Origin: Shimia sediminis
Lineage (GTDB): Bacteria > Pseudomonadota > Alphaproteobacteria > Rhodobacterales > Rhodobacteraceae
Direction: 5' to 3'
Assembly: GCF_003990645.1 (NCBI RefSeq)
Contig: NZ_RYZK01000001.1
Span: 372,001 to 436,000, forward strand
DNA: 64,000 nucleotides
Position 1 is the first letter of the stretch. Every line of letters begins with the position of its first letter. This document shows, in pieces, positions 33,829-43,003 of the stretch. The position numbers and the translations under genes were made by a program. The notes beneath the pieces are model-generated. The model was not told the DNA's origin. It was given only the letters and a program-made list of their open reading frames with translations, and ran no database searches.

Positions 33829-35658
33829 ATGAAGAGATTGACGGTTTTTCAGGCCTTGGTGCAGGCTTGGCAGTTACGATGGCCCATTCTGGCCTCTCAT
33901 CTGGCATTCAATGTTCTGTTAACGGCGTTTTTGGCGCCGCTATTGGCGTTCACGATGCGGCTGGTCCTGAAGCTTTCTGGTGAACCGGCGCTTTCAGATT
34001 TTGACATCGCGATGTTCCTGGTTTCACCTATCGGTCTTTTGGCTCTGTTGGTCATGGCTGGGCTGATCCTGACGCTTACAGTTCTGAACGTATCTATCAT
34101 GATGGGGGTGGCGCTTTCGGCCCGTCGTAACGAAGGATATCAGATTGGATCAGGGATCACTGCTGTGCTGCAAAACTGGCAACAGATTTTCAGCTTTGCG
34201 GTACACCTTACGGTGCGTGTTCTCTTGCTTGGCGTGCCATTTGTCGCCGCTGCCGGAGGTATCTACCTGAAATGGTTGACGGAATACGATATCAACTTCT
34301 ATCTCAACACACGCCCGCCAGCATTCTACGGGGTCATCGCAGGAGCGGGCCTGTCCTTGGCGTTGGGTGGCCTGTTGCTGCTCTACAAACTGCTTGGCTG
34401 GGCGCTGGCTTTGCCGCTGGTGGTCTTTTCTGATGCCTCACCCAATGCCAGTTTTGCGGAAAGCTTTCGTTTGATGCAAGGCAACCGCATGCGGCTCTTG
34501 CGCAAGTTGATCCTCTGGGGGGCGTTGTCGGCAATCGCACTGTCTGTAACGCTAGCCTTGGTCGGCGGTATTGCAGATATCTTGATTGGCGGGGAGGGCG
34601 ACGACATTCGTATTCTGGCCAGGACGCTGATTGGGTGTTCTCTTGTGCTCGCCGGGCTCAACCTGATCGTAACGACAATCAGCACCGGAACACTGGCAAT
34701 CCTGTTGGTCGACTATGCCGGATGGCCGGGTCAGAAAACACAGATTACGACCTCGCCGCCGCGCCATTTTGGCCGTCTGCTTGTGCTCGGTGCGGTGATC
34801 AGCTTCGCAATGACTGGCTTGGGCGTGGCTCAGCTCGCCCGAACCAAGGTGGCAGACACAATTGAAGTGATCGCCCACCGCGGCGCCGCTGGGGCACGAC
34901 CTGAAAACACGATGGCATCGATCCAAAAGGCCATAGAGGATGGGGCAGATTGGGTTGAAATTGATGTTCAGGAAACCAACGACGGCGTTGTCGTCGTAAT
35001 CCACGACAGCGATTTCATGAAGATTGGTGGCGATCCGACCAAGATTTGGGATGCAACGATGCAGGATATTGCCCGCATCGACGTCGGAAGCTGGTTTGAC
35101 CCGTCGTATGCCGACCAGCGTGTGCCGACATTGGAAGAGGTGCTAAACATTGCCAAAGGACATGCGGGCGTTTTGATTGAGCTGAAGTACTACGGGCACG
35201 ATATGGCGCTTGAGCAGCGAGTCGCAGACATCGTTCAGGCCACAGGCATGGAAACCGAGGTCAAGGCGATGTCGCTGAAGTATGATGCGGTTCAGAAAAT
35301 GAAAACTATTCGCCCCGATTGGCAGGTGGGTTTGCTGTCGTCTGCATCCGCTGGACGAATTTGGGAACTTGAAACGGATTTTCTTGCCGTGAACAAGACC
35401 ATGGCTTCTACGCGTCTGGTCCGTGAGATGCGGGCGGCAGGTAAGAAACTCTACGTCTGGACGGTGAACGAACCAATGGAAATGTCTCGCATGATATCGT
35501 TGGGAGTTGACGGTCTGATAACGGATGAACCAGGCCTTGCGCGAGAGGTGATAGAACACCGCCATGACCTCAGCACTGTTGAGCGATTGGTGCTGGCGAT
35601 GGGTAACTATGTGGGGTTGGGTTTGGATGAAAAGCTGTACCGTGACAGTTCTCCGTAA
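33829..35658 (+). CDS. Membrane-anchored glycerophosphodiester phosphodiesterase
   Basis: The 609-aa product has an N-terminal membrane domain with six to seven helices (residues ~15-340) and a C-terminal GDPD catalytic domain (345-595). Catalytic motifs are IAHRGAAGARPENTMASI (HRG and Glu), EIDVQETNDGVVVVIHDSDF (Glu/Asp metal ligands and His), and VWTVNEPMEM. It would cleave glycerophosphodiesters on the outer face and release sn-glycerol-3-phosphate. ATG 33829 follows GGGGCG; the longer frame upstream is probably untranslated. The next gene overlaps by 32 nt. Confidence 0.93.
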   Translation: MKRLTVFQALVQAWQLRWPILASHLAFNVLLTAFLAPLLAFTMRLVLKLSGEPALSDFDIAMFLVSPIGLLALLVMAGLILTLTVLNVSIMMGVALSARRNEGYQIGSGITAVLQNWQQIFSFAVHLTVRVLLLGVPFVAAAGGIYLKWLTEYDINFYLNTRPPAFYGVIAGAGLSLALGGLLLLYKLLGWALALPLVVFSDASPNASFAESFRLMQGNRMRLLRKLILWGALSAIALSVTLALVGGIADILIGGEGDDIRILARTLIGCSLVLAGLNLIVTTISTGTLAILLVDYAGWPGQKTQITTSPPRHFGRLLVLGAVISFAMTGLGVAQLARTKVADTIEVIAHRGAAGARPENTMASIQKAIEDGADWVEIDVQETNDGVVVVIHDSDFMKIGGDPTKIWDATMQDIARIDVGSWFDPSYADQRVPTLEEVLNIAKGHAGVLIELKYYGHDMALEQRVADIVQATGMETEVKAMSLKYDAVQKMKTIRPDWQVGLLSSASAGRIWELETDFLAVNKTMASTRLVREMRAAGKKLYVWTVNEPMEMSRMISLGVDGLITDEPGLAREVIEHRHDLSTVERLVLAMGNYVGLGLDEKLYRDSSP

Positions 35659-36214
35659 AGGTTTGACGCTAGCGATGCTGCTGGGAGGTTTTGGTGGTGC
35701 TCTGGCAGCAGAAGAAGCTCCAACAGGTTGGATTGCTCAGGCGGAGCTCAAGGCCCATGAGCGCCTGATGAGCTTGCGCAATGATCCGACGCAGTCTTTG
35801 AACCAGTTCACAACAGATGGTTGTTCAGGAGGGCTGTCTGCGACCTGGAGTGCCATCGCGGGACTCTTTCCCGAGTTTGATGAGCTTCACATGTCCAAGC
35901 CCCCCTGGGAAAGTTGCTGTGTCACCCATGACAGGTCCTACCACTCCGCCGAAAATGCCCACACTTCGCGAGAAAGCTACCTTGCACGCCTCAAGGCAGA
36001 TGAAGTCCTGCAGCATTGCGTACGGGAAACCGCAGAGGCGCGTCGAGACGCTCTGAAGAGAGACTATGGGATGAGCGACGCCAGGGTTGACCAGGCTTAC
36101 GACATGATTGCCGCCAGCATGTTTGATGCAGTGCGTGTAGGAGGGGGCCCCTGTTCGGGGTTACCGTGGCGCTGGGGCTATGGCTGGCCCCACTGTGGTC
36201 TGTTCATGGAGTAG
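35627..36214 (+). CDS. Secreted phospholipase-A2-like protein
   Basis: The 195-aa product from ATG 35627 has a signal peptide ending near ALAAEE (residues 1-29). The middle holds TDGCSGGLSATW (63-74) and WESCCVTHDRSYH (94-106). CCxTHD resembles the phospholipase A2 active site (CCxxHD), with His101 and Asp102, and further Cys residues (HC ~127, PC, HC near the end) could form disulfides. The calcium loop is not clear. The 32-nt overlap with the GDPD gene suggests the pair works together on phospholipids. Could also be a catalytically inert relative. Confidence 0.55.
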   Translation: MKSCTVTVLRKGLTLAMLLGGFGGALAAEEAPTGWIAQAELKAHERLMSLRNDPTQSLNQFTTDGCSGGLSATWSAIAGLFPEFDELHMSKPPWESCCVTHDRSYHSAENAHTSRESYLARLKADEVLQHCVRETAEARRDALKRDYGMSDARVDQAYDMIAASMFDAVRVGGGPCSGLPWRWGYGWPHCGLFME

Positions 36215-36217
36215 GCG

Positions 36218-36817
36218 TTAGCTGGCGTTCACTGAGAACCACGCGGCAATACGGCTTTGCAGGAATGCCCACAACTTTGGCGCGCCTTTTTCCACCTTCC
36301 AGCCGACCCGATCTTCGAGCTGCTGTCGGGTGACATTGAATTCGGGCCAGGTTCCACCACCCGTTTCAAGGTTGCAGATGACGGGTTGAACACGATCTAC
36401 CGACTTGGCGAAAACCGCGTCATCACTTTCGGCCGCTTCGAACTCATCCCAGAGTGCTCGAAAAGAGTCACGCTGATCGGCAGGAAGAAGGCCAAAGATC
36501 CGGTCTGCCGCCCGCGCCTCGGCGGCCTGCGTCTCTGAACTGCCATGGGCCGCTCCACCCTGTGCGTGGACCGGAACATCGCCGACATCGATCTCGACCA
36601 GATCGTGGATCAACAGCATCTTGATGACACGGTTGATGTTGATGGGTCTGCTGGCATGCTCTGCCAGAACCATCGCGTAAAGTGCTATATGCCAGCTGTG
36701 TTCGCCAGAATTTTCACGGCGGCTTGCATCGAGGGTCTTCGTGGCCCTGAGAACCGATTTCAGCTTGTCGGCTTCGTTCAGAAACGCAATTTGCGCTGCA
36801 AGCCGGCCATCACTCAT
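36218..36817 (-). CDS. HD-domain phosphohydrolase (YfbR/HDDC2-like)
   Basis: The 199-aa protein has the HD metal motif: H40 in RRENSGEHSWHIALYAMVLAEH (positions ~34-55), the HD pair in MLLIHDLVEIDVGDVP (~68-83), and a later Asp in KSVDRVQPVICN. The layout EHSWH...HDLVEI matches 5'-deoxynucleotidase YfbR / HDDC2. It probably dephosphorylates deoxynucleoside monophosphates. The ATG overlaps the stop of the 77-aa gene (ATGA). Last gene of a three-gene operon. Confidence 0.9.
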   Translation of the reverse strand: MSDGRLAAQIAFLNEADKLKSVLRATKTLDASRRENSGEHSWHIALYAMVLAEHASRPININRVIKMLLIHDLVEIDVGDVPVHAQGGAAHGSSETQAAEARAADRIFGLLPADQRDSFRALWDEFEAAESDDAVFAKSVDRVQPVICNLETGGGTWPEFNVTRQQLEDRVGWKVEKGAPKLWAFLQSRIAAWFSVNAS

Positions 36818-37047
36818 TTTGACTTTAGCTCATAGCCTGCTGCACGCAGGCGTTCATTCAACTGAACGCGCGCGCGCTCTTCCGCGGCATAAACCCGAAC
36901 CGCGGTCATGAAAGCTTCGTGCATCGTGGAAGACGTCGCCTCGAGCGTATTCGCGATGTCTTTGATCAACTCGTCGTCATCGGTGGCTTTTTGCGCTTTC
37001 AGAACATCCTGAGCGAGCCTGTTCGCGAGGTCATCGTAGTAGGCCAT
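36814..37047 (-). CDS. Small helical protein of unknown function, 77 aa
   Basis: The 77-aa product begins MAYYDDLANRLAQDVLKAQK and is almost entirely helical and charged, with EERARVQLNERLRAAG near the end, so a coiled coil is likely. I recognise no domain. It lies between a hydrolase gene (3-nt gap) and the HD gene (4-nt overlap), so it is clearly part of that operon. Confidence 0.7.
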   Translation of the reverse strand: MAYYDDLANRLAQDVLKAQKATDDDELIKDIANTLEATSSTMHEAFMTAVRVYAAEERARVQLNERLRAAGYELKSK

Positions 37048-37050
37048 GAG

Positions 37051-37707
37051 CTATCGCGTATTTTCTGTCAGGCGGCGTTTCACATAATCGCTCACATTGC
37101 CAACCATGTTGTCCATGTAGTCTTCGGTTTCAAAGAAATGGCCAGCACCCTCGATCTCCTGGTGGGTGATCGTAATGCCTTTTTGCTCATGAAGTTTGTT
37201 GACCAGTGTATGTGTGTCTGCGGGAGGCGCCACGCGATCCGATGTTCCATTGATGATCAGACCCGACGAAGGGCAGGGGGCCAGGAACGAGAAATCATAC
37301 ATGTTGGCGGGCGGGGCCACTGAGATAAAACCGGTAATCTCCGGGCGACGCATCAAAAGTTGCATGCCAATCCATGCGCCGAACGAGAACCCTGCAACCC
37401 AGCAATGCTTTGAGTTGTTGTTCATCGACTGGAGATAATCCAGCGCCGACGCCGCATCGCTCAACTCGCCAACGCCTTGGTCGTATTCGCCCTGGCTGCG
37501 ACCAACCCCGCGGAAATTGAACCGCAGAACCGTAAAGCCCATGTTGTAAAAGGCGTAGTGCAGGTTATAGACAACCTTGTTGTTCATCGTGCCGCCAAAT
37601 TGTGGATGCGGATGAAGCACAATGGCGATCGGTGCGTCTTTTTCTTTTTGGGGGTGGTAACGGCCTTCAAGGCGGCCTTCGGGTCCGGCGAAAATGACCT
37701 CGGGCAT
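37051..37707 (-). CDS. Alpha/beta hydrolase, 218 aa
   Basis: The 218-aa product has IVLHPHPQFGGTMNNKVV near the start (oxyanion HPHP), VLRFNFRGVGRSQGEYD, the nucleophile in AGFSFGAWIGMQLL (GxSxG), and the catalytic His in EIEGAGHFFET, with an Asp in GTSDRVAPPAD. Family members are CocE/YtmA-like esterases of unknown substrate. I chose ATG 37707 (MPEVIFAG). First gene of a three-gene operon with the 77-aa and HD genes; divergent from the SUF operon. Confidence 0.9.
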   Translation of the reverse strand: MPEVIFAGPEGRLEGRYHPQKEKDAPIAIVLHPHPQFGGTMNNKVVYNLHYAFYNMGFTVLRFNFRGVGRSQGEYDQGVGELSDAASALDYLQSMNNNSKHCWVAGFSFGAWIGMQLLMRRPEITGFISVAPPANMYDFSFLAPCPSSGLIINGTSDRVAPPADTHTLVNKLHEQKGITITHQEIEGAGHFFETEDYMDNMVGNVSDYVKRRLTENTR

Positions 37708-37743
37708 GTGTTTCCCTGTCTCCTGCAAGGTGCTCCTATATTC

Positions 37744-37772
37744 TTGACGAATTCGCTAGGGCACTTTAGAAC
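37744..37772 (+). promoter_or_regulatory. Probable sigma-70 promoter of the iscR-suf operon
   Basis: TTGACG (37744-37749) and TAGAAC (37767-37772) are separated by 17 nt and lie about 90 nt before the iscR start. The -10 element overlaps the iron box, so a repressor there would block the polymerase. Confidence 0.55.
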
Positions 37773-37781
37773 GGTTCTAAG
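37765..37781. promoter_or_regulatory. Iron control element (Irr box) upstream of iscR
   Basis: TTTAGAACGGTTCTAAG fits the Irr ICE consensus TTTAGAANNNTTCTAAA in all but the last base; within it TTAGAAC-G-GTTCTAA is a perfect palindrome. Irr represses or activates iron-related genes in alphaproteobacteria when haem or iron is low. Overlap with the -10 region predicts repression of the suf operon. Confidence 0.7.
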
Positions 37782-37862
37782 AATTTCCGGTTGTTACCGG
37801 AAGTGTTGCAAGCGATTTAGGGGTTGCGGCGCTTAACGTCAATCAATTGCTGGGAGTGACTC

Positions 37863-38324
37863 GTGAAACTGTCGACCAAGGGACGTTATGCCGTCGTTGC
37901 ACTTTGCGATATCGCATTGCAGAAAGAGGGTGAGTTGGTGACGCTTTCGGAGATTTCCGAGCGCCAGGATATTTCCTTACCTTATCTTGAGCAGCTCTTT
38001 GTCAAACTGCGTCGCGCTGGCCTCGTGGAGAGTGTGCGCGGTCCGGGCGGGGGGTATCGGCTGGCCAAGTCAGCTTCGGACATCCGTGTTGTGGAAATAC
38101 TCTCGGCGGTGGATGAAACGGTTTCTGCTCTGCACACCGGCGCCGGTGCGACGGGTGGCCTTTCAGGATCGCGGGCGCAGTCACTGTCCAACCGTTTGTG
38201 GGAAGGGCTTTCGGCACAGGTTTATGTATTCCTGCACCAAGCCCGGTTGAGTGATGTCATTGGCAATGAGCTGGCCCCTTGCCCTGCAGTGCCCGGAATT
38301 TTTGCGGTTGTTGACGCGGAATGA
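37863..38324 (+). CDS. iscR: Rrf2-family regulator IscR
   Basis: The 153-aa product starts MKLSTKGRYAVVALCDIALQ at GTG 37863 (GGGAG 7 nt upstream). It has the Rrf2 winged helix (VTLSEISERQDISLPYLEQLF, VRGPGGGYRLAKSASDI). The three clustered Cys that hold the 2Fe-2S cluster in E. coli IscR are missing: the corresponding part reads ALHTGAGATGGLSG. One Cys near the C terminus (APCPAV) and C15 remain. Such single-Cys IscR proteins are known from Rhodobacter. It overlaps the desulfurase gene by 4 nt and probably controls the operon. Confidence 0.9.
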   Translation: MKLSTKGRYAVVALCDIALQKEGELVTLSEISERQDISLPYLEQLFVKLRRAGLVESVRGPGGGYRLAKSASDIRVVEILSAVDETVSALHTGAGATGGLSGSRAQSLSNRLWEGLSAQVYVFLHQARLSDVIGNELAPCPAVPGIFAVVDAE

Positions 38325-39364
38325 AGCGGGTCTACCTCGATTACAACGCCAGCGCACCTTTGCGGCCGGAGGCTCGGGACGCAATGATTACCGCAATGGA
38401 CGTGGCTGGAAACCCTTCCAGCGTGCATGCGGAAGGTCGTGCGGCCAAAGGGTTGCTGGAACGCGCGCGAGGGCAGCTGTCCGAAGCGCTCGGCGCTGAC
38501 GGCGCCGACATCGTGTTCACGTCCGGCGCAACCGAAGCAGCAGCTCTGGCACTTGCGGGCCGCGAGTTGCATGGCGCAGATATCGAGCATGATGCGGTGG
38601 CGGCCTGGATTGCACCAGACTTGCCAGTAGGTGACAATGGAAGGGTTTCGCTCATTGATCCCACCCAGTCCTGCCTGCAATTGGCCAATTCCGAAACTGG
38701 AATTGTTCAAGAACTACCCAGCAACTTGGCTGTGAGCGACATGACACAGGCGTTCGGCAAATTACCCGTGGCTTTCAACTGGTCCGGTGCAACAGCTGCG
38801 CTGTCTTCGGCTCACAAGCTTGGTGGCCCAAAAGGTATCGGAGCTCTGATCCTTCGAAGGGGAACAGATCTCGCTGCGCAGTTAAGGGGCGGCGGTCAAG
38901 AATTGGGGCGCCGCGCCGGCACAGAAAACATCATCGGCGCTGTTGGTTTTGCGGCTGCGGCCGTGGCAGCGCAACGTGATCTCTCTGATGGAGTGTGGGA
39001 TCGGGTTGCATCTCTGCGAGATTTGCTGGAAGAGGCTCTTGTCGATCAGGCAAAGGATACTATTTTTGTCGGGAAAGGTTCAAAGCGCCTGCCAAATACG
39101 CTTTGCCTGGCAACACCTGGCTGGAAAGGCGAAACTCAGGTGATGCAGATGGATCTGGCAGGCTATGCCATTTCGGCTGGGTCTGCCTGTTCGTCTGGCA
39201 AAGTACGCGCGAGCCGGGTCTTGAAGGCCATGGGATACACAGACGCTGTCGCCGCAGGGGCGATCCGGGTTTCTCTGGGACCCGACACAACGAAACAGGA
39301 CGTGATGGGCTTTGCAGATGCATGGCTGGCCCAACATAAGAAACACCGCGCGCGCGCGGCTTGA
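38321..39364 (+). CDS. Cysteine desulfurase (IscS/NifS class)
   Basis: The 347-aa PLP enzyme has [32 protein letters not shown], the PLP-Lys in [30 protein letters not shown], and the Cys-containing loop [12 protein letters not shown], typical of group I desulfurases. It is about 50 residues shorter than IscS. It supplies sulfur for Fe-S clusters. ATGA overlap with iscR. It is one of two desulfurases in the operon, the other being SufS at the end. Confidence 0.93.
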   Translation: MKRVYLDYNASAPLRPEARDAMITAMDVAGNPSSVHAEGRAAKGLLERARGQLSEALGADGADIVFTSGATEAAALALAGRELHGADIEHDAVAAWIAPDLPVGDNGRVSLIDPTQSCLQLANSETGIVQELPSNLAVSDMTQAFGKLPVAFNWSGATAALSSAHKLGGPKGIGALILRRGTDLAAQLRGGGQELGRRAGTENIIGAVGFAAAAVAAQRDLSDGVWDRVASLRDLLEEALVDQAKDTIFVGKGSKRLPNTLCLATPGWKGETQVMQMDLAGYAISAGSACSSGKVRASRVLKAMGYTDAVAAGAIRVSLGPDTTKQDVMGFADAWLAQHKKHRARAA

Positions 39365-39381
39365 GCGAACAGGAGAGCGAT

Positions 39382-40905
39382 ATGGCCATGGTGGACCAGG
39401 TTGAGGTTAAGGAAGGTGTCGATCAGGAAACTGTCGACGCCGTGCGCGAAGTTGGCGGCAAATACAAATATGGCTGGGAAACCGAAATTGAGATGGAATA
39501 CGCTCCTAGGGGGCTGACCGAAGATATCGTGCGCCTGATTTCGGAAAAGAACGAAGAGCCAGAGTGGATGACCGATTGGCGGCTCGAAGCTTTTGCTCGT
39601 TGGCAACAGTTGAAGGAACCTGAATGGGCGATGCTGGATTATCCAGAGGTCGATTTTCAGGATCAGTACTATTATGCCCGTCCCAAGAGTATGGAAGAAA
39701 AACCCAAGTCGCTGGACGAGGTCGATCCCAAGCTGCTTGCCACTTATGAAAAGCTGGGCATCCCACTGAAAGAACAGATGATCCTGGCGGGTGTTGAAGG
39801 CGCTGCAGATACGCCCGCAGAGGGTCGCAAGGTCGCCGTGGATGCGGTTTTTGACTCAGTTTCTGTGGGCACAACGTTCCAGAAAGAATTGCAAGAGGCG
39901 GGCGTTATCTTCTGCTCAATCTCAGAAGCCGTTCGTGAGCATCCCGAACTGGTGCGCAAGTATCTTGGTTCCGTGGTGCCGGTTTCGGACAACTTCTATG
40001 CCACGCTGAATAGCGCAGTTTATTCGGATGGATCCTTTGTTTACGTACCGCCGGGTGTGCGATGCCCGATGGAACTGTCGACCTATTTCCGCATCAATGC
40101 CGAGAACACTGGCCAGTTTGAGCGTACGTTGATTATCGCCGACAAAGGTTCTTATGTGTCGTACCTTGAGGGCTGTACCGCCCCGCAGCGCGACACGTCG
40201 CAGCTGCACGCAGCGGTGGTCGAAATCATCGTCGAGGAAGACGCTGAGGTGAAGTACTCGACCGTCCAGAACTGGTATCCTGGGGACGAGAACGGCAAAG
40301 GCGGCATCTATAACTTCGTGACCAAACGCGCCGATTGCCGGGGTGACCGTTCCAAAGTGATGTGGACTCAGGTCGAAACAGGCTCTGCCGTAACGTGGAA
40401 GTATCCCTCTTGCATTCTGCGTGGCGATGACAGCCAGGGCGAGTTCTACTCGATCGCGATCACCAATCACCATCAACAGGCCGATACCGGCACCAAGATG
40501 ATCCACCTGGGTAAGAATACAAAGTCGCGCATTGTGTCCAAGGGCATTAGCGCCGGTGTGGCTCAGAACACCTATCGTGGTCAGGTTTCCATGCACCCCA
40601 AGGCGCAGAATGGCCGCAACTACACGCAATGCGACTCGTTGTTGATCGGCGACAAATGTGGCGCGCACACGGTGCCCTATATTGAAGTCCGTAATAACTC
40701 CGCGCGGGTAGAACATGAAGCGACGACCTCCAAAGTGGATGACGACCAAATGTTCTACTGTCGACAGCGCGGCATGGACGAGGAAGAGGCAGTGGCTCTG
40801 ATCGTGAATGGTTTTGCCAAAGAGGTGCTCCAGGCGCTGCCCATGGAATTTGCCATGGAAGCGCAACAGCTTGTGGCGATTTCGCTGGAGGGGTCCGTTG
40901 GCTAA
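39382..40905 (+). CDS. sufB: Fe-S cluster assembly protein SufB
   Basis: SufB is the scaffold of the SufBCD complex. The 507-aa product shows [85 protein letters not shown], and the end [18 protein letters not shown]-like segment. ATG 39382 has AGGAGAG 6 nt upstream; a TTG frame start at 39361 is possible but less likely. Operon with the desulfurase upstream. Confidence 0.97.
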   Translation: MAMVDQVEVKEGVDQETVDAVREVGGKYKYGWETEIEMEYAPRGLTEDIVRLISEKNEEPEWMTDWRLEAFARWQQLKEPEWAMLDYPEVDFQDQYYYARPKSMEEKPKSLDEVDPKLLATYEKLGIPLKEQMILAGVEGAADTPAEGRKVAVDAVFDSVSVGTTFQKELQEAGVIFCSISEAVREHPELVRKYLGSVVPVSDNFYATLNSAVYSDGSFVYVPPGVRCPMELSTYFRINAENTGQFERTLIIADKGSYVSYLEGCTAPQRDTSQLHAAVVEIIVEEDAEVKYSTVQNWYPGDENGKGGIYNFVTKRADCRGDRSKVMWTQVETGSAVTWKYPSCILRGDDSQGEFYSIAITNHHQQADTGTKMIHLGKNTKSRIVSKGISAGVAQNTYRGQVSMHPKAQNGRNYTQCDSLLIGDKCGAHTVPYIEVRNNSARVEHEATTSKVDDDQMFYCRQRGMDEEEAVALIVNGFAKEVLQALPMEFAMEAQQLVAISLEGSVG

Positions 40906-41104
40906 TACCACGGCAAAAATAGAAGCCGCGTTGCCCTACGTTCTGCCGGTACTCGGCGGGCTTTTGGGGGTAATCTGGGTTAACCTCAACAAATTTGAGT
41001 TCATCAATCCGGTGTTCGCGATCGTCATCGGTGTGGTTCTGGGCCGCTTAGCTGCACTGTTAACAACGCGGCTTATGCGCAAAGCGCGTCGTAAGGAGCG
41101 CTGA
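40898..41104 (+). CDS. Small membrane protein in the SUF operon, 68 aa
   Basis: From TTG 40898, with GGAGGGG 4 nt upstream, the 68-aa product overlaps the sufB stop by 8 nt. It has two hydrophobic helices ([17 protein letters not shown] and [16 protein letters not shown]) and a basic end MRKARRKER. No family recognised. It is part of the SUF transcript but is not a classic SUF component. Confidence 0.6.
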   Translation: MANTTAKIEAALPYVLPVLGGLLGVIWVNLNKFEFINPVFAIVIGVVLGRLAALLTTRLMRKARRKER

Positions 41105-41105
41105 A

Positions 41106-41312
41106 TTGGAAAAGTTCGGTCAATTGATGCAGCAAACGGTCGGTGGCGGCTCTGACATAGCGCTGAGCGGTACTACTGGATCTAACGTTCGCAAATGCAG
41201 CTCCGTTTCCGGCGTAATGCTGGATGGAGGGGCAATCTTTGCGACTTCGCCTGCTTGCGGAATTGTTGCTATGGGTTCGATGATGCTTTTGATTTGGCTT
41301 GGAACTTCTTAA
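41106..41312 (+). CDS. Possible small membrane protein, 68 aa
   Basis: A frame from TTG 41106 gives a 68-aa product with a Gly/Ser-rich middle (TVGGGSDIALSGTTGS) and a hydrophobic C terminus (GIVAMGSMMLLIWLG). Its stop overlaps the FkbM start (TAATG), and it begins 1 nt after the previous gene, which supports translation, but the weak start and low-complexity content leave doubt. Confidence 0.35.
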   Translation: MEKFGQLMQQTVGGGSDIALSGTTGSNVRKCSSVSGVMLDGGAIFATSPACGIVAMGSMMLLIWLGTS

Positions 41313-42199
41313 TGGTTGGCACGTTTGAAAATGACAGGGTCGCAGCACTGATCGATATGTTGAAGCCTGAAAGGTTGACGCGGATCGTCGACGTTGGGGC
41401 AAATCCGGTGAACGATCCACCTTACAAAGCACTGCTTGAAATGGGGTCATGCGAGGTTTGGGGGTTTGAGCCGCACCCGGAAGCCTTTGAGGCGCTTCAG
41501 AACGTTGAGAACCCCAATGTGCACTATCTGCCTTTTGCGGTCGGGGCAGGCGGCAAGGCAACGCTGAATATCTGTAACTCGAGCGCCTTTACGTCTTTGC
41601 TGGAGCCCAATTCCAAAGCGGTAACTTACCTTGGCATGTGGGGTCATGCGATGACCGTTGCCGAAAAGGTCGAAATGGACACCAAACGTCTGGACGATCT
41701 TGACGATATCCCGGCTTTTGACTTGCTGAAGATCGACGTACAAGGCGGCGAAGGGCTGGTGTTTCAGGGCGCTCAGGAAAAACTCGCCGCCTCGGTCGCG
41801 GTGATTACAGAAGTCGCCGCCATTCCGCTTTATGTTGATCAACCTTTGCTGGACGAGCAAATGCGCCTGCTGCGCCAGACAGGTCATCATCTGCACAAGT
41901 TTCAGAGTTTCAAAAGCCGAAAGCTGCACCGCCGGATTAGCAAGACAATCGAAGGTCGCGCCCTCAGCAATCAGTTGATTGATGGCGACGCCGTGTTCGT
42001 GCGCGACATGATGGATCTTCAGTTGATGAGCGACGAAGAGTTAAAACATCTGGCTATTCTGGCAGATGCTGTGATCGAAAGCTACGACCTGTCGATCGCC
42101 GCTATGCAAGAGCTGATAATCCGCGGTCATCTGAAGGGTCGGGATGTTAAGCAATACATCGAACACGTCATCAAAATTCCCCGCGTTAGAACGCGGTAA
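41312..42199 (+). CDS. FkbM family methyltransferase
   Basis: The 295-aa product starts at ATG 41312 (MVGTFENDR). The SAM part reads RIVDVGANPVNDPPYKALLE, VWGFEPHPEAFEAL, VHYLPFAVGAG, then DLLKIDVQGGEGLVFQGA (FkbM signature LKIDVQGxE). The C-terminal ~90 residues are extra helical. FkbM enzymes O-methylate sugars or small molecules; the acceptor here is unknown. It is inserted between sufB and sufC. Confidence 0.87.
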   Translation: MVGTFENDRVAALIDMLKPERLTRIVDVGANPVNDPPYKALLEMGSCEVWGFEPHPEAFEALQNVENPNVHYLPFAVGAGGKATLNICNSSAFTSLLEPNSKAVTYLGMWGHAMTVAEKVEMDTKRLDDLDDIPAFDLLKIDVQGGEGLVFQGAQEKLAASVAVITEVAAIPLYVDQPLLDEQMRLLRQTGHHLHKFQSFKSRKLHRRISKTIEGRALSNQLIDGDAVFVRDMMDLQLMSDEELKHLAILADAVIESYDLSIAAMQELIIRGHLKGRDVKQYIEHVIKIPRVRTR

Positions 42200-42247
42200 T
42201 TAACCTGAATACAACTCACATCGCGCGAACATTAGATGAGGCAAAAA

Positions 42248-43003
42248 ATGCTGGAAATCAAAGGCCTGAAGGTCAAACTTGAAGAAGAAGACAAGCAAAT
42301 CCTGAAAGGGGTGGATCTGACAGTAGAAGCGGGCAAGGTGCACGCGATCATGGGTCCCAATGGGTCTGGCAAGTCGACCCTGTCTTATGTGCTCTCAGGG
42401 CGAGATGGTTACGAGGTGACTGGCGGAAGCGCCACGCTTCTCGGCGAAGACCTGCTGGATATGGAGACCGAAGAGCGCGCTGCAGCTGGCCTGTTCCTGG
42501 CCTTCCAGTACCCGGTGGAAATCCCCGGAGTTGGTAACATGACTTTCCTGCGCACAGCGGTAAACGCCCAACGCAAGGCGCGCGGCGAAGACGAGATGAG
42601 CGCGGCTGAATTCTTGAAGGTTATCCGAGCCAAAGCGAAGACGCTGAAGATCGACGCGGATATGCTGAAGCGTCCCGTCAATGTAGGTTTCTCTGGCGGT
42701 GAAAAGAAACGCAACGAGATCCTGCAGATGGCCATGTTAGAGCCCAAGATGTGTATCTTGGATGAAACCGATTCAGGCCTTGATGTTGATGCAATGAAGC
42801 TGGTGTCCGAGGGGGTGAACGCTCTACGTGATGAAGGCCGCGGTTTCCTGGTGATTACCCACTATCAACGCCTCCTGGACCACATCAAACCCGACGTGGT
42901 GCACATCATGGCAGACGGCCGCATCGTTAAGTCCGGCGGGCCAGAGTTGGCGCTGGAAGTCGAAAACAACGGTTACGCCGACATTCTGGCGGAGGTGGCC
43001 TGA
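42248..43003 (+). CDS. sufC: Fe-S assembly ATPase SufC
   Basis: SufC is the ABC-type ATPase of SufBCD. The 251-aa product has Walker A IMGPNGSGKSTLSYVL, Q-loop FLAFQYPVEIPGV, signature VGFSGGEKKRNEILQ, Walker B CILDETDSGLDVDAM and the switch His in FLVITHYQRLL. ATG 42248 has GAGG 6 nt upstream. Its stop overlaps sufD (TGATG). Confidence 0.97.
   Translation: MLEIKGLKVKLEEEDKQILKGVDLTVEAGKVHAIMGPNGSGKSTLSYVLSGRDGYEVTGGSATLLGEDLLDMETEERAAAGLFLAFQYPVEIPGVGNMTFLRTAVNAQRKARGEDEMSAAEFLKVIRAKAKTLKIDADMLKRPVNVGFSGGEKKRNEILQMAMLEPKMCILDETDSGLDVDAMKLVSEGVNALRDEGRGFLVITHYQRLLDHIKPDVVHIMADGRIVKSGGPELALEVENNGYADILAEVA

Noticed and set aside
39922-40911. Minus-strand 329-codon frame antisense to sufB
   Set aside because: Shadow of sufB; composition dominated by His and Arg, no recognisable domain.
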